Assembly (NCBI RefSeq): GCF_000156395.1
Contig: NZ_GG703817.1
Location: 691,409 to 755,408 of the forward strand
Reading direction: 5' to 3'
DNA length: 64,000 bases
From: Providencia rustigianii DSM 4541
Lineage (GTDB): Bacteria > Pseudomonadota > Gammaproteobacteria > Enterobacterales > Enterobacteriaceae
The notes beneath the pieces are model-generated. The model was not told where the DNA came from. It searched no databases and saw only the letters and a list, made by a program, of their open reading frames with translations. The translations under genes were made by a program, and so were the position numbers. Below are positions 56,568 through 64,000 of the stretch, one piece after another (within the stretch, counting starts at the first letter, position 1; every line of letters starts with the position of its first letter).

Positions 56568-56705
56568 TATCTTCTCCTCATATTATTCTCATGTTTTAGC
56601 GCAATTTGCTGTCAGATAATACAGAGGAAAAGTAAGTGTTTTATAGGATTAGTAAAGGTGAATGATGAAAGCCACCAAATCTATACACTCTATAATTTGG
56701 TCAAT

Positions 56706-56731
56706 AAAAAAGGAGCTAATGCTCCTTTTTA
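56706..56731 (-). terminator. Rho-independent terminator after the DUF3999 gene
   Basis: AAAAGGAGC (56708-56716) pairs with GCTCCTTTT (56721-56729), loop TAAT, with a T-run on the minus strand, 11 bases after the DUF3999 stop. Confidence 0.85.
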
Positions 56732-56741
56732 CATCACTTAT

Positions 56742-58223
56742 TTATCTTTCAGAATTCGTTCCATTTGATGAATTCACTTGTTTGAACAAATACCAGCAAA
56801 GATAAAGCAGCCCGACAATTCCCATAAATAGCAGAGCCCACAGAGCAATCACCATCCAATTAAAGTTATCTTGAACCATTTCCGTCTGGGTTCTTTTCTC
56901 AACACCACCTAATGTCAGTAATTTACCTTCTGTGGTTATTTCAGGATAGCGAGACATTACCTCTTCAACATTATAAGCATGGCCTATTAATTGGGTATAA
57001 CTGGCTTTATCTAAAGGAACTTGTTTATTTCCCCAAACAAGTAAGAATGGTTCAGCGCCTTGCATGTTTACCACCAAGTTTATAGCATCCCGCATACCAT
57101 AAATAGTTGGTGGTAGCTCATCCCAACTGCCTTTTAATGCCGTAATTCTTAATCCCTTGATTATTTTATTATCAATCATTAAGTTCGGATTACTTGCCCT
57201 TTCACCATCCGTAATTTGGTTGAATACCATTATATTTTTCAATGGCTTCCACTCATCATTGCTGCTTGAAATATATTCAATTTTCAATGGGATCACACGA
57301 TTTGATTGCTGTAATTTAATGCTTAGTTCAGAAATAGGCTGAGGCATAGGTAGACGATAAATGACCTGCTCCCTTGAATTTCCATCATTCGTAACCTCAA
57401 ATAAAAATGATTCCTGACGATGGAATGACGTAGCCACATTCTCAAAGCCTGAGACTGTTTTTAGATCGGGGATCTCGGTATCCTGCGGACTCACTATCAC
57501 CAACATTAAATACGGTGTTGCCAATTCAGTCGGCGTTCCTCTCAATAACTCGATCGTATTACTTGAAACTACCCCTGAATCTAATTTCAAACTCATTACA
57601 GGCTGATTAGCCGCAATATTCATCCACTCTTTTTTATCTGAACTGGCATACACGAAAATTTTCGCCTGCCAATCTTGTTGGCTATTAGCCCAGGCTAAAT
57701 TTAAACTGGTTAACAAACCTTCTTTGGATTGCTGCTCGCGAGATAACAAATAGGCTTGGTAGGTAGTTTTATCCTTTCTTTGCATATTGGGTAATTCAAT
57801 ACGATTCACTTTTCCTGGTACTGATTCCACCAATATATATTGGCTGTCTGAACGATCATCCTCTTGAGAATTCACATTATCGGCACGAGTGACTAAGCGT
57901 TGGGAAGTAAAATTAACCGTCGATGTTGCCTGTGACTTATTCGTATCGAAAAATAGCGCCGATGGAACTTCATCTCCCGTTCCATTAAATACACGAACAT
58001 CTTGCAGAGTATCTGGATAGGCTGATTGCATATAAGCATTAGCGGGTAACTCCAACCAATAAAATGCGCTATTCCTATTCGGTGAACTTAACTCTATTCC
58101 TTGATAAAAGTCGTAAGGCGTTATTTCTTTAGATTCATTCGCATAACTTCCATGGGATAATGGCAACATAAAGGAGAAAATCGCCAACAGTCCGCCAAGT
58201 TTAATTATTTTTTTGGCTTTCAT
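56742..58223 (-). CDS. DUF3999-family membrane-anchored periplasmic protein
   Basis: 493 residues. A signal peptide (to about residue 28, MLPLSHGSYA), a large periplasmic beta-rich region with YFQG-like EITPYDFYQGIELSS near the start, and one C-terminal helix (about 458-480) with a short cytoplasmic tail. It matches the DUF3999 family, which is regularly encoded next to DUF2339 proteins. Its ATG overlaps the DUF2339 stop by four bases, so translation is coupled and the two probably form a complex. Function unknown. Confidence 0.85.
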   Translation of the reverse strand: MKAKKIIKLGGLLAIFSFMLPLSHGSYANESKEITPYDFYQGIELSSPNRNSAFYWLELPANAYMQSAYPDTLQDVRVFNGTGDEVPSALFFDTNKSQATSTVNFTSQRLVTRADNVNSQEDDRSDSQYILVESVPGKVNRIELPNMQRKDKTTYQAYLLSREQQSKEGLLTSLNLAWANSQQDWQAKIFVYASSDKKEWMNIAANQPVMSLKLDSGVVSSNTIELLRGTPTELATPYLMLVIVSPQDTEIPDLKTVSGFENVATSFHRQESFLFEVTNDGNSREQVIYRLPMPQPISELSIKLQQSNRVIPLKIEYISSSNDEWKPLKNIMVFNQITDGERASNPNLMIDNKIIKGLRITALKGSWDELPPTIYGMRDAINLVVNMQGAEPFLLVWGNKQVPLDKASYTQLIGHAYNVEEVMSRYPEITTEGKLLTLGGVEKRTQTEMVQDNFNWMVIALWALLFMGIVGLLYLCWYLFKQVNSSNGTNSER

Positions 58224-60967
58224 GCTTGAGTTTCCTTTTCTACAATTTCTGTTTTATCTTTTGGTGGAAGCGGTGAGAAATAACCAACCACTAATATGAG
58301 TACTGCGACGGCAATAAACGAAACGGCTCTGGAAATACCATCCTGCCCATAGATATCAATAAGGAACAGTTTTGCAATAACACAAGCGAATATCACCGCA
58401 CCAGCGACCCACCAAGCACGACTTTTTTGCAGTGCAGCAATCACCATACAAACTAATGCAGCCGCAGCCCAGCTAATCGATAATACTGTTTGAATTAATC
58501 GTGAATCATACAAGACATAACGATTCCACATTAAATCAGCAAAATCTGCCGTCGCTCGAAGAATAATGCCGTTGTACCAAATCACAGACAATCCAATAAT
58601 CACGAACAATAACCCCTGAGTAATGATCGAGTTTATTGCTGTCACCTTTTTGATTTTTTCCATCAACCCTTTACGCATTAAAAGGATCGTAGCGATACTA
58701 AATAAACCAGCTTCATCTAACGGGTTAATTAATGGGATATAACTCCAGTAAGTCAATTTCCCATCTTCCATGTTCGACCAACACGAAAGCGCTGTCAGGC
58801 CGGTCATTAATGGTAATAGGCTATACCAATACAGCGCACCATGACGGCGCATGGGCGCAAATTTATGGTTTTGCAGCCAATATAGCACCAACACCAATAA
58901 CGTGATCGCCATAATATAGATAAAATAGCCTAATTCGCTCATACCCCACGGCAAGATCACTACAAACCAGTTCACCTGTGTAAGGCCAAAAATAATAATC
59001 AACCATAAGTTAGCAATGTGAGTCATACGCTGAATTAATAAATTTCGAATTTTATAGGCGTATAAAACAGAGAGGATTGAACTACCTAAAATTACAGGCC
59101 AAATCAGTGAACCTTCACCACGCCCCATCGGGTTAATATCAAAATAGAAATCAATACTGAGATAATAATAGGCAACAATCCACAAGAAAAATTGGCAGAG
59201 TAATAGCGGAGTCCAATTAATACGTAATGCAAATAAACGCCAACACCATGATGATATTAGCACTAACGCCAGAATGATCAGGCTTTCTGTTTCGCTATTC
59301 CATGACAATAGAGTGGAAAGTTCAGGAACCCAAATAAACCAAATGAGTAAACCTAAAACCAATAGCCCGTAACTCATCATACTGAAATAGTTTTCTTCTT
59401 GGCGACGCAGATGGAATAACCCTCCCGCGCAAATACAAGCAGCAATCAGGCCTGGCATCATATAGATGTGACTGTCATCCCAATAAAAATAAGGATAATC
59501 ACTTAACACCATCACCGCACTCACGATGATAAGTAAGGATGCCCCAAGCGCCATTTTTTGATGCCCTTGTCGTAAGGCAAACCACAGCAGTAATAATCCC
59601 TCTACTGACCATATGATCGAGGTCCACGTAAAGGATAAAGCAAGGGGAATGGCCGCCGTCACAAAACCGGTTCCAATCACCATATTTGCCAATGCCATAT
59701 TTTTACCTGATGCTTGATAACGTTTATGAAGACGTAACCCCACAAGTAAATATAGCAACCCAAGAAATAGAGAGATAAAGGCAGGTATAAATCCGAGCCC
59801 ATCAGAGATAAAGAACTGCATCCCAATACTCATCAATGGAGGGAAAAATAATAACGTATTATCCACCACCAATTGTTTACTATGGTCAAAACGTAATGCA
59901 AACAGTTGAGTCAGCAAATTAAAGATAATTAAATTGGCAATAATAAAGATTTGGCAAGAGAGATAATAATCATCAATGTAGTTATCTAATCCCCATAATA
60001 CGGCAACCCCGTATGTCATGAACATTCCAACTAAATTGAGAGGCCGCCATGCCTGCCAACCACTAATAATTAAAATACCGGTCGACAACATTAAATAGTA
60101 TGAGAATAAAATAATATGACTGCCCCCACCAGTAGAGAGCAGAATTGGGGCTAAATATCCTCCAAGAGAGGCTAAAATAGCCAAACTTATCGTGCGTTGT
60201 AATAATGCCAAGGCAATGCTTGCAGCGCAGATAACCAACATGGCGACAAAAGCAAAACCATAGGGGATCATCGTATATAATTTAAAGGCCGCGAATATCG
60301 TAATATATAAACAGCCGATTGCCCCACCTTGTAATATCAAACCAAATAAGGCTTTTTTAGTACGTACCCACCAACCTATACCTAATAGAACTAAACACCC
60401 TACCGCACTCATGACCAGTCTTAATTCTGGGGAAATAATGTCATTTTGTACACTGTAACTCAGTAGATAGGCCACCCCCAAAAACAGCAGTAAAATGCCA
60501 ATTTTAGCCAATGGGTTTCCGGTCACTAACCACGTGAAGAAATGTGAGAATAGGGATTTATTATCCGATGAGTCTTGATTCTCAGTGGATTTATCGAAAC
60601 GATTAGGATTGACATTTTGAGTGGCTTTTATACTCGCCGATGTTGGTATCACCATGACAGGCGATTGAGTCGTTATTGCAGCGATAGGTTGAGGGAGAAT
60701 TTCTTGGATTTCACTCGGTATAACAATCACACTAGGTTGTGGTTCAATATTGGGGGTCAGTTTATGGGATTCAGACTGAATTTTTGATTGAGCGAGTGAA
60801 GATAGATTTTCTTGGGAAACTTGATTTTCTAAAATAATAATTTTTTGATTTAACTGATCAATTTGGTACTGCATTTTGGTAGTGCGATTCATAGCAATCA
60901 TCGCAAGTATTGGCGCTAAAATAACCAAGATGATTAAGATGAGCCCTACGAGTATCCATGTATCCAC
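58220..60967 (-). CDS. DUF2339-family large polytopic membrane protein
   Basis: 915 residues from a GTG start (AAGGA eight bases before). One N-terminal helix, then a coiled coil (MQYQIDQLNQKIIILENQV, about 32-52), a Pro/Ser/Gln-rich linker to about residue 140, and then some 25 hydrophobic segments to the end. WLVTGNPLAKIGILLLFLGVAYLLSY near residue 148 is typical of DUF2339. The function of this family is not known; size and topology suggest an envelope transport or polymer-handling role (inference). Operon with the DUF3999 gene. Confidence 0.87.
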   Translation of the reverse strand: MDTWILVGLILIILVILAPILAMIAMNRTTKMQYQIDQLNQKIIILENQVSQENLSSLAQSKIQSESHKLTPNIEPQPSVIVIPSEIQEILPQPIAAITTQSPVMVIPTSASIKATQNVNPNRFDKSTENQDSSDNKSLFSHFFTWLVTGNPLAKIGILLLFLGVAYLLSYSVQNDIISPELRLVMSAVGCLVLLGIGWWVRTKKALFGLILQGGAIGCLYITIFAAFKLYTMIPYGFAFVAMLVICAASIALALLQRTISLAILASLGGYLAPILLSTGGGSHIILFSYYLMLSTGILIISGWQAWRPLNLVGMFMTYGVAVLWGLDNYIDDYYLSCQIFIIANLIIFNLLTQLFALRFDHSKQLVVDNTLLFFPPLMSIGMQFFISDGLGFIPAFISLFLGLLYLLVGLRLHKRYQASGKNMALANMVIGTGFVTAAIPLALSFTWTSIIWSVEGLLLLWFALRQGHQKMALGASLLIIVSAVMVLSDYPYFYWDDSHIYMMPGLIAACICAGGLFHLRRQEENYFSMMSYGLLVLGLLIWFIWVPELSTLLSWNSETESLIILALVLISSWCWRLFALRINWTPLLLCQFFLWIVAYYYLSIDFYFDINPMGRGEGSLIWPVILGSSILSVLYAYKIRNLLIQRMTHIANLWLIIIFGLTQVNWFVVILPWGMSELGYFIYIMAITLLVLVLYWLQNHKFAPMRRHGALYWYSLLPLMTGLTALSCWSNMEDGKLTYWSYIPLINPLDEAGLFSIATILLMRKGLMEKIKKVTAINSIITQGLLFVIIGLSVIWYNGIILRATADFADLMWNRYVLYDSRLIQTVLSISWAAAALVCMVIAALQKSRAWWVAGAVIFACVIAKLFLIDIYGQDGISRAVSFIAVAVLILVVGYFSPLPPKDKTEIVEKETQA

Positions 60968-61637
60968 AAATAGGTTTCCTTCTTGAACCCAATGTTAGCA
61001 ACCCAAAATATGTTGAAAGTCGATTTTAGGTGATAAATTAAACGCCGAAATAGACGTCATCGTTGCAACAATTTGAGGTAATAACCAATCAATCAATGCA
61101 AAAAATAATCCATAAAATATCAATGTGCCCTAGTGTAGAGACGAATATCTCACTTGCCAACAGTAGGTAACAATATGTTACAAAATAACTCCCCTTGCGA
61201 GTTATTCCCACATAAACCTCAAAACGCATTAATAGCTTATTTATCAGTACTCATAATACGAGTTTGGTAATCCAAAGTAACTCGGATAATACTTAATAAT
61301 CATTTAAAGAGCATCTAAAACTTACAACTAATAATAATAGCAAATTATTTTATTTTTTCGACATTCTATTTTCGATAGTTATTTTAATATCCATCTAAAT
61401 ATACAGATAATAGATGTATTTTTACGTAGTTATGTTATTTATATATTTAAACCAACTATTACCCTACTTAACAAATCGCTATTATCTTTTATCGACTTGT
61501 TTTAGATATTATTTGGTTCTAAATAAGTTATATGTCAGAGCTTTAATTTATTACAGTTAGCCCTAAATTATTCGAATTGTAGCTAGGAAAAACCAATGAC
61601 GTAGCTGTACGAAGAATAATCGTAGAAAGGAGAAAAA
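60968..61637. other. long AT-rich divergent intergenic region
   Basis: 670 bases without a supported gene between the divergent DUF2339 and AEC-transporter genes. It should hold both promoters. There are many A/T tracts but no clear RNA, repeat or operator that I can defend. Confidence 0.5.
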
Positions 61638-62561
61638 ATGCTACTACACATTATTTTAGAAGCCCTCAGCCCCATCATTTTAGGTCTTGCTGTTGGCTGG
61701 TTATCGGGGAAATATGGTTTTGTTAAACGGGAATACTCCCAGGCTTTCGCCGATTTTGTTGTCAAAATTGCGTTACCCTTCGCCTTGTTCCTTGCGGCTG
61801 TACAAGCACCGCCATCGGTTCTCTTAAACGTAGACTATCTACTAGCCTTAGCGGTCGGTCTAATTGCCTCTTATGTTATTGGTTTCTTTGTCGGTAAAGT
61901 TTTCTTCCGTCACAATAAAACTGATGCTGCGATGCAAGCATTATCCGTGTCATTTCCGGATATGGCGTACTGTGGGCCACCAGTTTTACTTGCAACGGTA
62001 GGCTCATCCGGTCTTATTGCCATGGTACTGGGTAACTTAATTTATACCGTTGTGATTATTCCGTTTACATTACTGATGATCAGCGGCACATCTAAAGGAA
62101 ATGGGATCCTAAAATCTGTGGGTAAAGCCGTTGCACAGCCGTTAGTTTTCTTACCAGTTTTAGGTGCTGTGCTCGCAATTTGTGGCGTCAAGTTACCAGA
62201 AATTCTACAAAACTCAGTGAATGAGCTAGGTAAAACTGCGGGTGGTGTTGCCCTATTCTTCCTCGGTTTATTACTTTCTGGTATTAAACTCACCATCAGT
62301 AAAGAAATTATCTTTAACGTTTTTGTAAAAAACTTTGTGCAGGCTGCCTTAATTCTAGGAACCGGTCTTGCTCTAGGTTTAGAACGTGATTTACTAAAAG
62401 CGGCCTTTATTATTGGGGTTCTACCGACAGCAACCGCTGTTCCAGCTCTCGCAATCAGTAATAAAGCGTATACGGAAACCTCCGCAGCGACAGTACTCTT
62501 AAGTACCATAGCCGCTTTAATCTCCATCATTGGCGGTATTACTATCGTCGAAATGCTGTAA
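61638..62561 (+). CDS. AEC-family transporter
   Basis: 307-residue membrane protein with ten helices in two inverted halves, of the auxin-efflux-carrier family (bacterial members such as MdcF/YwkB carry malonate, malate or unknown acids). GVLPTATAVPALAISNKAY (about 257-275) carries the second-half crossover motif and SFPDMAYCGPPVLLATVG (about 107-124) the first. GAAAGGAG precedes the ATG. No enzyme partner is adjacent; the substrate is unassigned. Confidence 0.88.
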   Translation: MLLHIILEALSPIILGLAVGWLSGKYGFVKREYSQAFADFVVKIALPFALFLAAVQAPPSVLLNVDYLLALAVGLIASYVIGFFVGKVFFRHNKTDAAMQALSVSFPDMAYCGPPVLLATVGSSGLIAMVLGNLIYTVVIIPFTLLMISGTSKGNGILKSVGKAVAQPLVFLPVLGAVLAICGVKLPEILQNSVNELGKTAGGVALFFLGLLLSGIKLTISKEIIFNVFVKNFVQAALILGTGLALGLERDLLKAAFIIGVLPTATAVPALAISNKAYTETSAATVLLSTIAALISIIGGITIVEML

Positions 62562-62711
62562 CTCTTAAGGGTGGGAGAAATCCTACCCTTTCCTCGTTAT
62601 TCTCAATTCTCATCGCTGTTTTCCTCGCCAATCATTTGCTATGTCAATCACAATAAAAGTATCATAAGTACAGTTATCTCTTTTTTTAGATTTGTAGGAA
62701 TAAAATAAACA

Positions 62712-63695
62712 ATGAAAATCAGCGATGAATTAGCATCCGCTATCGCGTCTGTCACCGAAGTTGCGGCAATTGCCGCTTTTGAATGGGTTGGGAAACAAGA
62801 TAAAAATGCGGCGGATAATGCCGCTGTTGAAGCGATGAGAAACCGACTCAATCAAATTGATTTCCATGGGAAAATTGTGATTGGTGAAGGTGAGATCGAT
62901 GAAGCACCGATGCTGTATATCGGTGAACAAGTAGGTAAACAAAGTAGTGAGCATCATTTAGATATTGCTGTAGACCCAATTGATGGGACTCGAATGGTCG
63001 CTTGCAATGAACACAATGCTATTGCAGTCCTTGCTGCTGCTCCAACAGGAACGCTGTTACAAGCACCTGATATGTATATGGAGAAAATGGTTGTTGGCCC
63101 CGCAGCTAAAGGCGCTGTTCATCTTAAAAACCCCATCGAAAAGAACTTAGAATTTCTCTCTGCTGCACTAGATAAACCGATTTCGATGTTAAATGTGGCA
63201 ATATTAGATAAACCTCGCCACCAGCATATTATCAAAATTATCCGAAATTTTGGCGCTAACGTCATTACCATCCCTGATGGCGATGTACTGGCTTCGTTAC
63301 TCACTATCTTACCAGAGCATTCCATCGATATGATGTACGGCACGGGTGGCGCACCTGAAGGCATTATCAGTGCAGCGATTGCACGTGCATTAGGGGGCGA
63401 TATGCAAGCGCGCTTAGTGCCACGTAATAAAGCCAAGGATGATACTAAACAGAATCAGCTATTAGCTGCTCAGGAAGCCATTCGTTGCCAACAGATGGGT
63501 ATTGAGATTGGTGAGATCTTAACACTCGATTCAATGGTAAGTACCTCGGATGTGATTTTCTCTGCTACTGCTATCACACCAAGCGTGTTGATGAATGGGA
63601 TTTCTAATGATCCCCACAGTTGCAGTGCCAGTACCATTCTGGTCAATGGTAATAACCGCTCAATGAAAATCATTAATAATCGATATTTTAAATAA
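62712..63695 (+). CDS. class II fructose-1,6-bisphosphatase (GlpX/YggF family)
   Basis: 327-residue Li-sensitive phosphatase fold, cytoplasmic, gluconeogenesis. Motifs: DKNAADNAAVEAMR, IVIGEGEIDEAPMLYIGE (metal and catalytic Glu/Asp), DPIDGTRM, DMYMEKMVVGP and YGTGGAPEGIISAA. It is between GlpX and YggF in sequence; I do not assign which. The usual DP[IL]EGT metal motif reads DPIDGT here, a Glu-to-Asp change seen in other members of the wider phosphatase superfamily. glpF and glpK are not adjacent. Confidence 0.92.
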   Translation: MKISDELASAIASVTEVAAIAAFEWVGKQDKNAADNAAVEAMRNRLNQIDFHGKIVIGEGEIDEAPMLYIGEQVGKQSSEHHLDIAVDPIDGTRMVACNEHNAIAVLAAAPTGTLLQAPDMYMEKMVVGPAAKGAVHLKNPIEKNLEFLSAALDKPISMLNVAILDKPRHQHIIKIIRNFGANVITIPDGDVLASLLTILPEHSIDMMYGTGGAPEGIISAAIARALGGDMQARLVPRNKAKDDTKQNQLLAAQEAIRCQQMGIEIGEILTLDSMVSTSDVIFSATAITPSVLMNGISNDPHSCSASTILVNGNNRSMKIINNRYFK

Positions 63696-63714
63696 CCGAT
63701 TCATATAAAAACAA

Positions 63715-63744
63715 AAAGGGCGATATTTCTATCGCCCTTTTTTA
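63715..63744. terminator. bidirectional Rho-independent terminator
   Basis: AAGGGCGATA (63717-63726) pairs with TATCGCCCTT (63731-63740), loop TTTC, A-run to the left and T-run to the right. It serves both the fructose-bisphosphatase gene and the convergent transporter gene. Confidence 0.88.
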
Positions 63745-63758
63745 TCACTCTTTCAGAA

Positions 63759-64000
63759 CTATTTATGTTCTAACGTCATACGATTTAAGAGTGGAGCTGT
63801 CAGTACCATCACAATTGCGATAGCCCCTGTCACCAAACCAATCTTCATAAACACATCGCTGTACACAGCCAGTGATTCTGCTTTGCTCGTAATAACCCCT
63901 TCAGGAACCGCTGCCAGTGAAGCAACAGAACCCGCGATAAATGCTGCGGCAGAGTTAGTTAAGAACCATGCACCCATGATGAAGCCCATTAGACGCTGTG
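63759..64000 (-). CDS. dtpA: POT-family di/tripeptide transporter, C-terminal part (gene runs off the window)
   Basis: The last 79 or so residues of a proton-dependent oligopeptide transporter. QRLMGFIMGAWFLTNSAAAFIAGSVA, EVY/SVYSDVF-type segment and the final helix GLVTGAIAIVMVLTAPLLNRMT match the C-terminus of E. coli DtpA (TppB). The frame is open to the window edge; the internal ATG at 63989 is not the start. Paralogues DtpB/C/D cannot be fully excluded from this fragment. Confidence 0.8.
   Translation of the reverse strand, partial: QRLMGFIMGAWFLTNSAAAFIAGSVASLAAVPEGVITSKAESLAVYSDVFMKIGLVTGAIAIVMVLTAPLLNRMTLEHK

Noticed and set aside
62042-62530. 162-residue minus-strand frame
   Set aside because: Antisense shadow of the AEC transporter gene.

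Overview
The window looks like the chromosome of an enterobacterium of the Morganellaceae, most probably Providencia. Gene content, protein sequences and most local gene orders are enterobacterial (thrS-infC-rpmI-rplT-pheM-pheS-pheT-ihfA; uvrY-uvrC-pgsA-glyW-cysT-leuZ; yniA/yniB/yniC next to ydjM and tcyP). The DNA is AT-rich and the proteins are recognisable but diverged from E. coli. This assignment rests on remembered family sequences, not on a search.

Layout. 0-5.9 kb: the arn (lipid A aminoarabinose) operon, minus strand, arnB-arnC-arnA-arnD-arnT, with arnT running off the left edge. 6-7.7 kb: vitamin B12 importer genes btuC-btuD. 7.9-8.75 kb: a plus-strand gene for a eukaryote-like RhoGAP-domain protein, placed between btuC and ihfA, which adjoin in E. 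coli. 8.8-17 kb: the translation operon ihfA/pheT/pheS/pheM/rplT/rpmI/infC/thrS, with two tandem infC genes, each starting at an AUU codon. 17-21.2 kb: small envelope proteins, a membrane methyltransferase, marC and the lytic transglycosylase emtA. 21.3-25 kb: sitABCD (Mn/Fe import) behind a near-perfect Fur box. 25.2-30.7 kb: yniA, yniB, hxpB, ydjM behind a LexA box, tcyP and a Cys-cluster protein. 31-36.8 kb: azlCD with a divergent XRE-cupin regulator, a ydcY-like gene, an M20 amidohydrolase with a linked transporter, and crcB behind a fluoride riboswitch. 37-43.5 kb: an accessory-looking stretch with fetAB, a ribitol-dehydrogenase-like SDR, a LacI-family regulator and a divergent ascorbate-type PTS with two palindromic operators. 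43.6-51.9 kb: membrane and hypothetical proteins, a CinA-like protein, fabV, four tRNA genes, pgsA, uvrC and a uvrY with a degenerate receiver domain. 52-64 kb: pepT with an AbgT-family transporter, psiE, a GFA-family protein, a DUF3999-DUF2339 pair, an AEC transporter, a class II fructose-bisphosphatase and the 3' end of a dtpA-like gene.

How it fits together. Most of the window is core housekeeping plus metal, ion and envelope homeostasis. Clear regulatory elements are the Fur box (sitABCD), the LexA box (ydjM), the fluoride riboswitch (crcB), the PheM attenuator (pheST), AUU start codons (infC, known elsewhere for IF3 autocontrol) and LacI-type operators (PTS). No insertion sequence, prophage, CRISPR array or rRNA was seen.

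The least ordinary items are the RhoGAP-like protein (a candidate host-directed effector), the tandem infC duplication, the UvrY homologue that lacks the phospho-acceptor Asp and the conserved Thr and Lys, and two separated genes for a small membrane-anchored two-cysteine protein family.
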